Of a stretch of DNA of 64,000 nucleotides, positions 23,692 to 34,500 are shown piece after piece. The stretch is from Asterias amurensis (taxonomy: Eukaryota > Echinodermata > Asteroidea > Forcipulatida > Asteriidae): contig NC_092665.1 in NCBI RefSeq assembly GCF_032118995.1, forward strand, positions 12,318,512 through 12,382,511, written 5' to 3'. Position numbers and translations under genes: made by a program. How positions within the stretch are numbered: the stretch's first letter is position 1; every line of letters starts with the position of its first letter. Under the pieces are notes generated by a model. That model worked only from the letters and a program-made list of their open reading frames with translations. It was not told the DNA's origin and did not search any database.

Positions 23692-23950
23692 GGGGCGCAA
23701 TTTTATGGCTCTGCTTACCGCCGAATTCTGCACTTACATTCACGATTCCCTGCTTACGTGCAAGCGCTGAATTTTTTGTGCTAGCCTTAAAAGCGTATAC
23801 TGCCTAGTAACCAGTAACATGGAGTACACATGGGCAGAAGCTAAAATTCGCCGCTAACCCGTGAAATACGCTTGCCGTAAGCACAGCATTCCCTGCTTCC
23901 GTAAGCGCCGATTCTGTGAATACGGTAAGCAGAGCCATTAAATTGAGCCT
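23692..23950. mobile_element. MITE, family F relative
   Basis: Termini GCGCAATTTTATGGCTCTGC and, on the other strand, GCTCAATTTAATGGCTCTGC, with CTTACGG/CCGTAAG motifs inside. From 23951 to 25029 I see no gene or clear repeat. Confidence 0.7.
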
Positions 23951-25029
23951 GCTATATTGGGGGAAAAAAGCGTTTACAGTGCAAACAAAGTGTTTCTTTG
24001 GGGCACAGTGCAAATAGTTGCCTTTGAGATTGCCTGCGTGTGTCAAGGCCCTAATAAGGACAAAACAATTATCTAAACCTAGCAAGGACACATTATTTAC
24101 TTTCTAAAAAATTAAAAATGTATTAATCTAAGCAAAAATACTGATGATTATTAGTTGCACAAATCCACCTTGCATAATTAAACACAACAATTTTAAGTAA
24201 ATAATTTTTAAGACATAATCAAAATGGCAAAATAGTCTACAATACGCCAGCTTTTAAAAAAAGAAAATCCACAAAATCTTTGTTGAAACTGCTTGAAAAT
24301 TGTTTTGAATTACAAATCAGCGAAGGTTTGGTCCAAATAAGGAGAGATATTCAAGCACACAGAGCAGAGTTAAAAATAAACCAGAACATGGCAAAAAAGT
24401 TCATAAAATGGCAGGTTTAACAAGAATTAACTTAAACGTTGAAAATGCTGTTTCACAATTTGGTGGGAAAATGCTGCTCGACAATTTGGTGGGGAATATT
24501 TTAGTTGCATTCTTCGGTCCAGACAGCCAGAAGAAAACATTTTATTATTCATGGAGTGTGCCCAAAACCCTGTAAGCGTGAAGTGTGGATCTGAGAACGG
24601 AAGAAGTCCACATGTACATGTAAGGTTGGGATTTGAAAACACACTATGTGGACTTGCACACATCCACAGTGTTTTTTGTTTACAGTGTTAAGGAATATGT
24701 TTTGGTCTAAAGGACACAAAACAAAGGAATTTTCATACAGTGTATGCCAGACAGAGCTGTTTGGGTTTGTATGGCAGACGCTCCGAGAACATTTTTCAAT
24801 AGGAACAATAATGTAGGTCCTCACTAGTCGGTTCTTTGTTTTCAGGTGTCCTCACTAGTCATTTTTGCATACAAAACCAATAGCGATTGCTTCAATACAG
24901 GAACAATAGAAAATACAATAGGTGTCCTCTAACAGAATGGTCAAACACGAATGCCTGTGTTTAACTGTGTACATGTACATATGCAGATTATTTAACATGA
25001 TATCACAGTGAAGGCCGACTGAAGTATCT

Positions 25030-25245
25030 GGGCCCAATTTCAAAGAGCTGCTTTAATCAAAAGCACAAAAAGGAGCTTAAGCACATAAAATATTATATGC
25101 TTACCAGAATAAGGCTACCAGCCAAAATACTGTATCACATGTACAATTCATGACTGGTTTCCTGTTCATTACTGCTAAGCAGATAATGTTTTAGCAATAT
25201 TTTCTGCTCAAAAGCACAAAAGCAGCTCTATGACATTGGGCCCAG
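25030..25245. mobile_element. MITE family F
   Basis: 216 bp with inverted ends GGGCCCAATTTCAAAGAGC and, on the other strand, GGGCCCAATGTCATAGAGC, containing AAGCAC-type motifs. No transposase frame is present. Confidence 0.85.
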
Positions 25246-25651
25246 ATCCTTAAACAGAAGTGGATGATAGTGAATGGTTCAGAGTGTTGGTGTTCGAATC
25301 ACTAAAATGCTTAGTTAGTTTGAAAAACGTTCAAATCTACATTATTTGCTTCATACAAATAGTACACGACACCACACAACTTCTACTTAAAAAAACAATT
25401 AAATATTCAAAAAAGTGACATCAACCAAAATGTGCGCAAGTGAATGCAGTGAAAAGTGCTCTAAAAATATTTGTTTTCAAATTTTAAGAGAATTCACACC
25501 AATCTTTCAGACCTTTTAAAAAAAACCTAAGAAAACATGTGCTAGCTTTTGGCTTTGCTGCTACAGTGTTATTCATTGCGTTGAGAACTCAACAGCCTCT
25601 TCGCATAACTATTGTCAATGTTTTAGACAAACACGATGAGTACTTAAATTT

Positions 25652-25859
25652 TTTACCCACACACCGTGTTAGCTCTGTATACTTAGTACTTTCCAGAGTC
25701 CTGTAAAAAATATCACAGGCATATTACTCGGGTGGGATTCCAACTGAAGGGTCGTGTGTTTGAATCCCACCCGAGTAACATGCTTGTGATATTTTTCACA
25801 GGACTCGGGTAAGTACTGAGTATACAGTGCTAACACACATCGGTGTATGGGTAAAAACC
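25652..25859. mobile_element. Head-to-head palindromic pair of a tRNA-derived SINE tail
   Basis: The sequence reads from CACACCGTGTTAGC to CTCGGGTGGGATTCCAACTG and then returns as the complement, from GTTTGAATCCCACCCGAG to GCTAACACACATCGGTG. The unit matches single copies at 30187 and 40186. It holds a tRNA-like B box. Confidence 0.8.
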
Positions 25860-26280
25860 AAAATTAATATTCTTTATCCCCGATGCAAATTTAACATCTC
25901 TTATTACGATTAGTACTGGTCCTACCCTTTTGGTCCTACCCTTGCAGTCATGTTCCCTTCGACTTCAGCAGCAAAGCCAAATCTATAATCACAGATTCAA
26001 AAATGTATGATACTCACGTCACATTAGGTACGCCATACTTGAATTTCCCTGTGAGAGTGTGTGGCGAACATGTTGTGCAATCATAAAGGAAACCCTTTTC
26101 TGTCCTCCACATTTTTAAGATCCATCAAATCAGATTTTCCCACACTTGTAATTTACAGATATTAGTTACAAAATCTTAACTCGAAAAAAGGAATAAAAAA
26201 GTTACCACAATCCAATCCCATGTGTTACCCTGTACCTTCTTCATATGCCTTATTATTTTCCCTTCCCTAACTCTTACCCT

Positions 26281-26470
26281 CCCCAATGTTTCCTTGCACC
26301 CAGTCCAACCCATTTAAACACCTTTCTACTTGTTTTATTCATTCCCTGTACCCAGAATCACCAATCAATACCCCCCAATGTTTCCTTGCACTCAGTCCAA
26401 CCCATTTTAACCCCTTTCTACTTGTATTATTCGTTACCCTGTACCCAGAATCACCCACCCAAACCCCCTT
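26281..26470. repeat. 92-bp tandem duplication downstream of the draxin-like gene
   Basis: CCCCAATGTTTCCTTGCA and the following GTCCAACCCATTT, CCCTGTACCCAGAATCACC blocks occur twice with a 92-bp period, just past the stop codon and probably in the 3' UTR. Confidence 0.85.
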
Positions 26471-26526
26471 CTACACACAACCTCCCTGCAACCTTCTCAT
26501 CCTAGCAGGACATTCCATGATGGATC

Positions 26527-29500
26527 TTAGTTTTCTGCTTCCTCTGCCTGGTCTGTCTCGGTGTTCTCGGGGGCCTGTTTGGGGCGGCAGCGGCCCTTAG
26601 CGCCACCGTCTGGGTGTTTGGCCTTCTTTCCCTCACGGATGAAACATTCAAAACCTGAATATATAACAACAAAGAATAAGTCTATATAGGATTTGAGGCA
26701 TTGCAAGGTGAGGTATCAATGTATATTTGGTTTGCGGTAACACCATGTGTGTATCTACTTGCCAGTAGTGCTGGGCGAATAGTGAATTTTTGTTATTCGG
26801 ATACCGCTGGCCAACTATCCGAAATTAACCGGATATTCGAATAGTTTTTTTTTGCCGCTAGAGGGCGCTATTTAAAAAAAAAAAAAAATTAAAAATATTT
26901 TTTTTTGCCGCTAGAGGGCGCTGTTCGTTTGTGAATGAGATCTTATGGGCGGATTGATATTAGTTTAAGACAGTGTCACTCGGTTCATTCATAAAAATGA
27001 CCGGATCTAATTTAAAGATGGCGATTTGCTTTTTCTTTTGATCGTGATTGACTCTACTTGAAGGAAAACTTTTGTAATCTTTGAACAAATTACGTCAGAA
27101 ATGTCATTGTTTTAACTCTTCACGGAGGTGAGCATAGTTAAATACTTAATATATGCTGTTTTATGCTGTCTTAATAGAAGTTTCATAAGGATTCAGACAA
27201 AATATTCATATCAGTTGTCGCCCGACGTCCGCGGATATTCGGATATTAAAGAATATCCGGTTACTCGGTTGTAATTACAGAATTATCCGGTTTGTAAATA
27301 GGTATTCGCGCCCTATGCGGATATCCGGTTAAGAAAAAAAAGGCATTCGCGGTTACGGATAGGAAAACCTATTCGCCATTAACCGGATATTCGAATAATT
27401 CGCCCAGGCCTACTTGCCAGGTAGAGTTGTTCTTAGAGAACTGTCTTGCTTTATTCTACTGCCCCAAAATTTGAATCAGAAAGCCTTTCCTTAATGTCCT
27501 CTTTTCGCCATTCTACTTCACAACGACTGTATAAACTACATAATTTGACACGTCCTAGATGTCAGGCAGCGTTCTTACCTTCTGAGCACACGCAGTCGTT
27601 GAAGCACATACTGTCCTCTCCCTTGTTAAAAGCCCTGCAAGTCTGGATGGGTCCTCGTTGCTGACAACAGCTCCCTGTAACAAAACGAAAAATTACAAAC
27701 ATGCAATAACAACATTTCTGAAGACACTGGGATGTGAAGTAGCTTCTGTACGCAAAACAAAACTACGCTTACCAGACTAAGGTTACCAGCCAACATATGT
27801 AATCTGTGCAATCTGTGACCAGTTTCCCGCCTCTTGTTTGCTGAGCAGCAAATTGTGAGGCATTGTTTTCTGCTAACATAATACATGTATGCAGCTCTGT
27901 GAAATTGGGCCAGAATTGAAATCAGTTGACACCATTTGACCTTGTGACCTGTCACAGCCTAGCAATTGAGCGCACCGGATTCAAGCTCTGGTGTTTCTGA
28001 TAAGCAGAGTGGGGGTTCCAATCCCCGTTGTGAAACTTGTGTCCTTAAGCAAGACACTTGACCATGATTGCTTCGTAAAGGCGGGGAGGTAGTGCCGCCT
28101 GCTCTACCAGCCAGGCTCCTGATGGATAATATCCAAGCCTACATCCCTACGGACTGTATAGGGGATAACCCTGTTTCAGCCCCAGGAGTAGGTGGCAACG
28201 GCCCCTGGAAACACTGTTGATTTGTAGCCCACATGAAGTGGCCTTCAGGCCTTGCATCTGGCGACTGGCATAAAGACAACAAAATTAAACAAGAACCAAT
28301 TATAAAATATTTAACTTTTTACATAAGTACTTACCGGCCATACAGTCTGTATGTTCACTACAGTCCGAGGTCTTGTTGGCTTGACGTTCCATCTTCTTAG
28401 CTTCTTTACGGGCATGCTGACGCTCCTCCTTGCCGACTTGATTCTCGGCTCTCTTGGCTTCTTTACGGGCCTCCTTACGGGCCTGCTTATCCACGCGACC
28501 GCCGTGCTTACCCTCCGATTTGGCCGCGTGCCTCATGGCCTTGCGTTCCTCCTTGGTCATGCTGGGGGCATTCCCTTTGGGACCTACAATATAAATGTGA
28601 AGGAGGTGGGGGGGGGTGGTGTTGAGAGCAGAATAACAATGATTAGCAGTGTCGTTCAGAAGCGCCGTCATTTGGTGATTTCGCTGTCTTTTTCAGTCCT
28701 CGGAAATGAGTAAAAACAGTGTCACCAAAATAATTTTCTTCTCAGTTTTAGCATGAAATAATTTCCATTTTACTGAGACAAAATCATTTTTTTCCCCTCC
28801 AAAAATAATTTAGTCTGAGAAAGGTTTCAGGCATAAAGCCTTTCTAATGCACAATTCTATGCAATAAGGCTTTTCTTTCTTTCGTTAACTTTTTTTTCTT
28901 GCAACTTTGATGACCAATTGAGTCCAAATTTTAACAGGTTTGTAGTGCTAAGCATATGTTGGGACAGATCAAGGGAGATGGCTGGGCTTTGACAACTACC
29001 AAAAGAATACTCTGCCGATCTACAGAGTGAAAAGACACACGAACAAGGTAAAACATAACAGTACAAAAATATCACGGCAAAAAACCTTCATATATCAAAG
29101 TCTTATAAAGCGCACGTGCATGTACATGTATCTACCAAACAAGGTACTCAAGGCTCTTAGTACATGTACATGCATATACAAACTTTCAGAAAGATAGGTT
29201 ATTGCAGTGATGAATTCTGAGACCCAATTATTCAGCACCTTATAATGGCTTAAAAGGTGCTACGGCGCATATAGCAGCCACAGCCAGGAACATCGGGGTG
29301 AACCCCTTCTCTTTTCGATAAGTGCACTGGGTTCTTTTACATGCGATACACAACACATGGGACCAATGGCTTTACATCCCAACCGAAGGACAAAGCAAGT
29401 GTCTTGCTTAAGAACATAAGTGTGGCGGCTAGGGATTCGAACCCACACTCTGCCGATCAGAAACGCCAGAGTTTGAATTCGGTTCTCTTAACCGCTCGAC

Positions 29501-32500
29501 CACGACACTTCCACAATGTCTATATTAACAACTAAACATCATCCGGAGTGACTCATGTTAATGTGAGAAAAGTTTCTCCTTACCTCTTTTCTTCTTTCCT
29601 TTCTTTGAAGTAGTTGGCTCCTCTTCACTTTCTTCCGCCGGTTCCTACAATAAAAAAATGCCATCAGAGTCGGGAAAAAATAACGGGAAAACCCACCCTT
29701 GTTACCGCACGTTTCGCCGTGTCATGACATGTGTTTAAAATAAATCCGTTATTCTCGATATCGAGAAATGATAATTGTTTTAATGTTTTCTCAAAAAGTA
29801 AAGCATTTCATGAAATAATATTTCAAGGGAAGTCTTTCACCATTACCTTCTGTAAACCCTGTAAGTTATTTGTCAATCTGTGAACTTTTAATTTTTGTTC
29901 TGTTCCGAAAGTGTCCATGGCTTTAAAATATTACTTGCTGAGATGCTGTAGTTTTTGAGAAATGAGTAAAACAAGTCACAAAAAAAATTTTCGTCTCAGG
30001 AGATGAACATTATTTTAGCAAGTACGTAAAACGTATTTTCATGACATTGTTTTACTCCATTCTCAAATTTCTACAGGTTTGTCAGTTTATGGTGGATTAC
30101 ATACATTGTACATGTACATGTAAAGTGCTTACACTGCCAGCAACTGTTTTAAGAGGTGTTAAATTTGCATTGGGATAAAGACGATCTACCCATACACCGA
30201 TGTGTGTTAGCACTGTACACTCAGTACTTTCCCCGAGTCCTGTGAAAAAATATCACAGGCATGTTACTCGGGTGGGATTCGAACCCACGACCTTTGCAAT
30301 TCTAGAGTAGCTGTTTTGATAGCAAAAACCAATTGTGTAATGTTTCTTTAAGTACCTGTTGAACATCGGCAGCTGGTTCAGCAACAGGTGTACTGGTCTC
30401 CTCAGTCTGTCCTCCCTTAGTCATAGCATCAAAGTTGACCATCTCATCAACATCTGCAGAGAAGATCACTTCTTAAAATCAACAACCATTCTGACAAAAG
30501 CCAAAACTGACCGTTGCCTTAGCCTCACTAAAGCCCGGTTCATACTTCCTGCAAATGCGAATGCGAAGCGAATTTGACGTGAATTTGACGTCACAACCCT
30601 CTTTTCACAGCGATATTCGCAAGTGAGTTGAGTTCAACTCAACTCAGTGTGAATTTCGTTGTGAATTTGTGACGTCAACGTTCGTATCGCATTCGCATTC
30701 GCATTCGCAGGAAGTATGAACCAGGCTTAACTCTCTTGATTTACACCATTACTGTTTTTTTTCTATCACAAACTTTGCAAGAAATTTGTCCACCCGACTA
30801 TTGATAAAGATTTAGAACTGAACTTTCAGTGTCCTTTTTGATACAATACGAAATCAGCATTATACTCACAGGCAAAGTTCTACTTTAGTAACAGTGGTCC
30901 ACTGGCCAAATGCTCGTTTAAAGGCACTGGACACTTTTGGTATACTCAAAATAATGGTTAGCATAAAACCTCTGTCCCCTAGGCCCCACACCCTCACTAT
31001 CCCCTGTGCTTGATCCAACTGACACAGTTCAGTGAGCACACACCCCCCACACACCACCCAAAGGCTCCAGAGCAGGTTTCACCATGCATCACCGAGCTCC
31101 ATTTCCCGTCTCTATTTCCCGCCTTCGTGCATCACCAAGCTAATCTGCCTCCACAGTACTTAAGCGACATGCAGCATCAGGGTTCAGCTTTCTCCAGAAG
31201 ACGATCAGAGCATACTGATCGAAACGTCGAGTTGAAACCAACGATTTCTTTTCAGAACCAAACCCCCCCCAACTCATTAGAGATAGTCATCACATGGTGT
31301 TACCGCAAACCTTTCTATATCGTATTTCCACCATGCAAAGATTCAAATCCTACTTAGAATAAAACCTATTGTCCCTTTAGTTATCAGTGAGAAGACTGGT
31401 CTTTTGGCCACATTTAGAGTTGAATAGTGGTCAAGAGGACTAGTCAGACTTTTTTCCAAGTGGTCCGCCCAGCCAGTTCAGTCTTGAATTGAAGAGCACC
31501 CTTTTTAAAAGGAACATGCAATGCCTTTAACCGGGCGAGTTGGTCCATAAAAAGCATTTGAAACCGTTTGTTATAAAATGCATGGTTAGAAAGATGTTTT
31601 ATAAGTAGAATAAATGATTCACACATATGCCTTGAAATTGCACGGTGTTCCTTATACATTGGGAACTAAACTAATAAGGCATGCCATGTTGTGAAGTCAA
31701 GTTTTTGACTCCATAAAAATGGCCAACCGTGTTAGTATGCAGAGTAAAAGGAAAACCACGCAATTACGAGGCATGTTTGTGTGGATCGTTATATTCTACT
31801 TTTAATCATCTTTCTAACCATTTCGGTTTCAACCGCTTTTCATAGACCTACTCGACCGACCCAAGGCAACATGTCCCTTTGAGATGATTCATGGACTAGT
31901 GCAAAGCTGATGGGCCAGTGAAATTTCAAACTAACCATGCTAACAGGTCCTTCTGGCTTGTCACTGCAAACATTTAAAGGAATGTTACAGAATTGGTAAG
32001 AAACAAAAATCGTGAAGATCACAGATTTACATAAAACTTACACGGTCTAATGATGATGATAGTTGAAAACATCCCTTGAAATATTTCTGTCTGAAATGTC
32101 ATATTTGATGAGAACTAAATAATCTAACTTCGCGTTTGGAGTTTATCGCTCAGTGAGCGTTTTATTCATTTTTGTTTTGGCATCAATGCAATGCAAAATT
32201 TTGTAATTTAGATTTTTCACTATTCTCTTGTGACCCACATGGCCGATCGATCTCAAACTTCTACAGGTTTGTCAGTTTATGTATATGGTGGATTACATAA
32301 AGTGCTTACACTGCCAGCAACTGTTTTGTCAGCGAAAAAACAATTCTGTAAGTTCCTTTAAAGGCAAACACTGCAATTTGTACACTTTGCAGACATACTG
32401 AACACTCCAACTTCCACCAGAAAAAAATTTTAACATTGCTGGACTTACGTGTGCTTTGGTCTTCCTCATCATGTCCACCACGCCCCTTTTTGTCCTTCTT

Positions 32501-33611
32501 GCCCTTTTTATTTTCTTTGTTGCCGCGGCGACGATTTTCACGATTGGATTGCTCCGCTTCTGAATAAAAGAATAATACAAGTTTTAGCAAATATTACATA
32601 TTACACATGTTTATCAAACAGTCATGAAACTAAAAACAAAAATAAACTTTGACTCGATCCATCAATCTCTGATGTCAACCATTCTTAAATAGTGCATATC
32701 ACCGTGAGGTCCCTATGCACTGTAAAGGGGAAATCACCAATTTTACAAAGTAAACAGAGATGCTTTCATTCGGGTTCTGAATTGTTCTGATGTCTCAGCC
32801 TGTTTTTTAACAACCAATGGAAGACTGTTCCATAACTGGACTGCTGCAATTGGAAAGAGCGTGAACCATACAATTTGGTTTTTGATAATTTATAAACAAG
32901 TGCTAACAAGTGAGAAGCCTGCTTACATTTTGTACATTGCATCTTTGGTTTTGAAAGCCCTTCTCAGCAATATGGCATATAGTACAGTTTACATGGTTTA
33001 TGGTTTTATCTCATTTTCTTATGAATTTGATCTTAGTCATAAATTATTTGAACAACCAACTTAAAAAATAAAAAGATACTAAAAATTATAATTATTTTTT
33101 CTTTTGGTGGTGGTAAAAAAAAAGGATTTCCGTTTAAAGGAACATGTTGCCATTATAGATCGGACGAGTTGGTCTATAAAAAGTGTTTGTAACCGTTTGT
33201 TATAAATTACATAATGGTTGGAAAGACGTTGTAAAAGTAGAATACAATGATCCACACAAATTTGCCTCAAAATTGAGTGGTTTTCCTTATTCCTTTGCAA
33301 ACTAACATGGTCGGCCATCGACGAGGTAAAAAGAAAACCGTGCAATTTCGAGGCATGTTTGTATGGATCATTGTATTCTACTTTTACAACATCTTTCTAC
33401 CCATGCATTTTATAACAAACGGTTACAAATGGTTTTCGAAGACCAACTTGACCGTTCCAAGGCAACGTGTTCCTTTAAAACAGAGAATCACATCTCTGAT
33501 GGACCTACCTTCTTCAGCCTGTCTTTGCTTTCGTCTTCCTCTAGCTTCAGTGATATCAGCCAGAACAATCAGGGCTACCAGGATAACCACTAGGGCCAAC
33601 AACAATCTCAT
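26527..33611 (-). CDS. Secreted draxin/Dickkopf-like ten-cysteine protein, seven coding exons
   Basis: Coding exons, in order: 33611-33509, 32559-32449, 30453-30356, 29644-29584, 28583-28335, 27674-27579, 26654-26527. All have GT/AG borders and matching phases, giving 281 residues. Residues 1-23 form a signal peptide (RLLLALVVILVALIVLA). Next come basic Arg/Lys-rich and acidic stretches and a long KEERK/ARKEAK-type charged helix (about 135-195). The C-terminus has ten cysteines at 199, 205, 210, 211, 220, 231, 235, 237, 243 and 262. The spacing C-x5-C-x4-CC-x8-C and the CxC-x5-C block match the Dickkopf second domain (colipase-like fold). CFNDCVCSEG closely resembles vertebrate draxin as I remember it. 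Draxin is a secreted axon-guidance and Wnt-antagonist protein; that role is inferred here. Introns are packed with transposons. A generic Dickkopf relative is the main alternative. Confidence 0.85.
26766..27412. mobile_element. hAT-like non-autonomous element
   Basis: 647 bp with ends TAGTGCTGGGCGAAT and, on the other strand, TAGGCCTGGGCGAAT. It is flanked by the 8-bp duplication CTTGCCAG (26758-26765 and 27413-27420). GCCGCTAGAGGGCGCT occurs twice inside, separated by A-rich sequence, and GGATATTCG motifs sit near the ends. There is no transposase. It lies in the last intron of the draxin-like gene and interrupts a repeat (GCGGTAACACCATGTGTG) also seen at 54118-54235. Confidence 0.88.
27735..27912. 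mobile_element. MITE family F, partial
   Basis: It holds ACTAAGGTTACCAGCCAACA and ends GCAGCTCTGTGAAATTGGGC, matching the right part of the 25030 copy. The left border is unclear. It lies in the intron between draxin-like exons 6 and 5. Confidence 0.65.
27945..28265 (+). mobile_element. tRNA-derived SINE, type 1
   Basis: The head has an A-box-like TAGCAATTGAGCGCACC and the B box GGTTCCAATCC, followed by TGTCCTTAAGCAAGACACTT. The body carries GCCGCCTGCTCTACCAGCC and the end TGAAGTGGCCTTCAGGCC. The head is shared with the SINE at 29240-29512 but the tail differs. Confidence 0.8.
29240..29512 (-). mobile_element. tRNA-derived SINE, type 2
   Basis: Read on the minus strand from 29512, it starts GTGTCGTGGTCGAGCGGTTA (A box) and holds GGGTTCGAATCCC (B box), as in Leu/Ser-type tRNAs. 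The tRNA-unrelated body includes TCCTTCGGTTGGGATGTAAA. It lies in the intron between draxin-like exons 4 and 5. Confidence 0.85.
29658..29926 (-). mobile_element. MITE family B, 5'-truncated
   Basis: It matches the 2204 copy from AGTCGGGAAAAAATAACGGG to the TCCATGGCTTTAA terminus. It starts 13 bp outside exon 4 of the draxin-like gene. Confidence 0.8.
30050..30351 (-). mobile_element. MITE family D, partial, split by a SINE
   Basis: CAAATTTCTACAGGTTTGTC, GTGGATTACATA and CACTGCCAGCAACTGTTTT match family D. After the SINE at 30187-30312 the element resumes and ends TGTTTCTTTAA. This TTAA lies 4 bp from the exon 3 border of the draxin-like gene. Confidence 0.7.
30187..30312 (-). mobile_element. 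tRNA-derived SINE, type 3
   Basis: On the minus strand it carries the B box GGTTCGAATCCCACCCGAG and then the body to CACATCGGTGTATGGGT. It is the single form of the palindromic pair at 25652-25859 and is inserted in a family D MITE. Confidence 0.75.
30533..30727. mobile_element. PIF/Harbinger-like MITE
   Basis: 195 bp with inverted ends AGCCCGGTTCATACTTCCTG and AGCCTGGTTCATACTTCCTG, flanked by TAA on both sides (30530-30532, 30728-30730). Both arms carry repeated GCGAATGCGAA. The 3-bp TAA duplication suggests PIF/Harbinger. Confidence 0.8.
30919..30971 (+). mobile_element. MITE family A, left-end fragment
   Basis: It runs from TTAAAGGCACTGGACAC to GTTAGCATAAAACCT and then stops at foreign sequence containing the hairpin of 31190-31230. 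A likely remnant of the other end is GAGAAGACTGGTCTTT near 31387. Confidence 0.7.
31190..31230 (+). other. Hairpin plus GAAACGTC, Penelope/hammerhead-like signature
   Basis: CAGAAGAC is followed by a perfect stem (GATCAG/CTGATC) and GAAACGTCGAG. This layout recurs in Penelope-like retroelements, where it belongs to a hammerhead-type ribozyme. Here the first core box reads CAGAAGA rather than CTGAAGA. No reverse transcriptase was recognised nearby. Confidence 0.35.
31505..31882. mobile_element. MITE family C
   Basis: Long foldback between TTAA at 31505 and GGCAACATGTCCCTTTGA. It is more diverged than the 8044 copy. It lies in the intron between draxin-like exons 2 and 3. Confidence 0.85.
31974..32361 (-). 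mobile_element. MITE family D
   Basis: TTAA-bounded, with ends AGGAATGTTACAGAATTGG and, on the other strand, AGGAACTTACAGAATTG. It is the most complete copy with both ends. Its internal GACCCACATGGCCGATCGAT region matches the core shared with families A and B. Confidence 0.85.
33134..33478. mobile_element. MITE family C
   Basis: TTAA-bounded foldback in intron 1 of the draxin-like gene, 30 bp from the exon 1 donor. The centre is shorter than in the 8044 copy. Confidence 0.88.
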
Positions 33612-33708
33612 GATGATGATGGAGTGATGGAATGCTGTTTACAATCAGAAAACCTTCAAAATAAAATGAAAAAAAGCATTTGAATTCCATGTAACCCTCT
33701 TTGTTTTT

Positions 33709-34091
33709 TTAAGGCAGTGGAAACTTGGTAGTAACTCAAAATAATTATTAGCATAAAACCTTGGTAACAAGTGATGGGAAGAGGTTGATAGTATAAAACA
33801 TTGTGAGAAACGGCTCCCTCTGAATTGACATAGTTCTTGAAAAAGAAGCAATTTTCCACGAATTTGATTTCGAGACCTCAGATTTAGAATTTGAGGTCTC
33901 GAAATCAACCATCTGAAAAGCACACAAATTCTTGTGACAAGGGTGTTTTTTCTTTCATTATTATCCCACAACTTTGATGACTGATTGAGCTGAAGTTTTC
34001 ACAGGTTTGTTATTTTATGCATACGTATGTTGAGATACAGCAAGTGAGAATACTGGTCTTTGACAATTACTAATAGTGTCCAGCGTCTTTC
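33709..34091 (+). mobile_element. MITE family A upstream of the draxin-like gene
   Basis: Nearly complete copy starting TTAAGGCAGTGG and ending TGTCCAGCGTCTTTCA. It begins only 97 bp before the draxin-like start codon, so it overlaps the probable promoter region. Confidence 0.9.
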
Positions 34092-34404
34092 AGGAGCGAC
34101 CCTACTCATTCAAAGGCAAGATACTACAGTTGTCATACATGTACATAGCCCTTGAAGTAACCCACGCCACCCACAGGAATTGCCATGGTGCCCTGTGCTT
34201 TTGCTGGGGTGCCCTTTGCAAAGTTCCAATTCTGAATATCCCCGCGATATTCTCACGAGACTGCCGGCCCCACGAGACTACTGCCCTCTTAAATTGATTA
34301 AGACATATTCAATTTAATAAATACCCCTTACAAAAATTCTGCATTTTGATTGGTTTTGAGCGCGTCTTGTGATTTTTATTACTAGAAAGTCGCATAAACT
34401 TGAC

Positions 34405-34500
34405 GTGCCATAGCAATCATTGTACTCTACTCTAGCCATAGCAACCAACGTACTATCCCCACAGCAACCAGTGTACTACACGTATACCCATAGCAACAGC
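34405..34500. repeat. Short minisatellite of CCATAGCAAC units
   Basis: CCATAGCAA occurs at three sites, with a related CCACAGCAACC between the last two. CGTACTA/TGTACTAC spacers recur every 27-33 bp. CCATAGCAAC resembles an X-box (RFX) half-site. No gene was recognised from 34092 to 35064. Confidence 0.6.

Noticed and set aside
30240-30300. Apparent tRNA T-arm (GGTTCGAATCCCACCC on the minus strand), also at 25740, 29430 and 40290
   Set aside because: The rest of a tRNA cloverleaf is missing or decayed and the same tails follow each copy, so these are tRNA-derived SINEs, not tRNA genes.
31010-31357. 115-codon plus-strand frame
   Set aside because: Low-complexity Pro/His-rich sequence over a repeat patchwork, inside an intron of the opposite-strand draxin-like gene.
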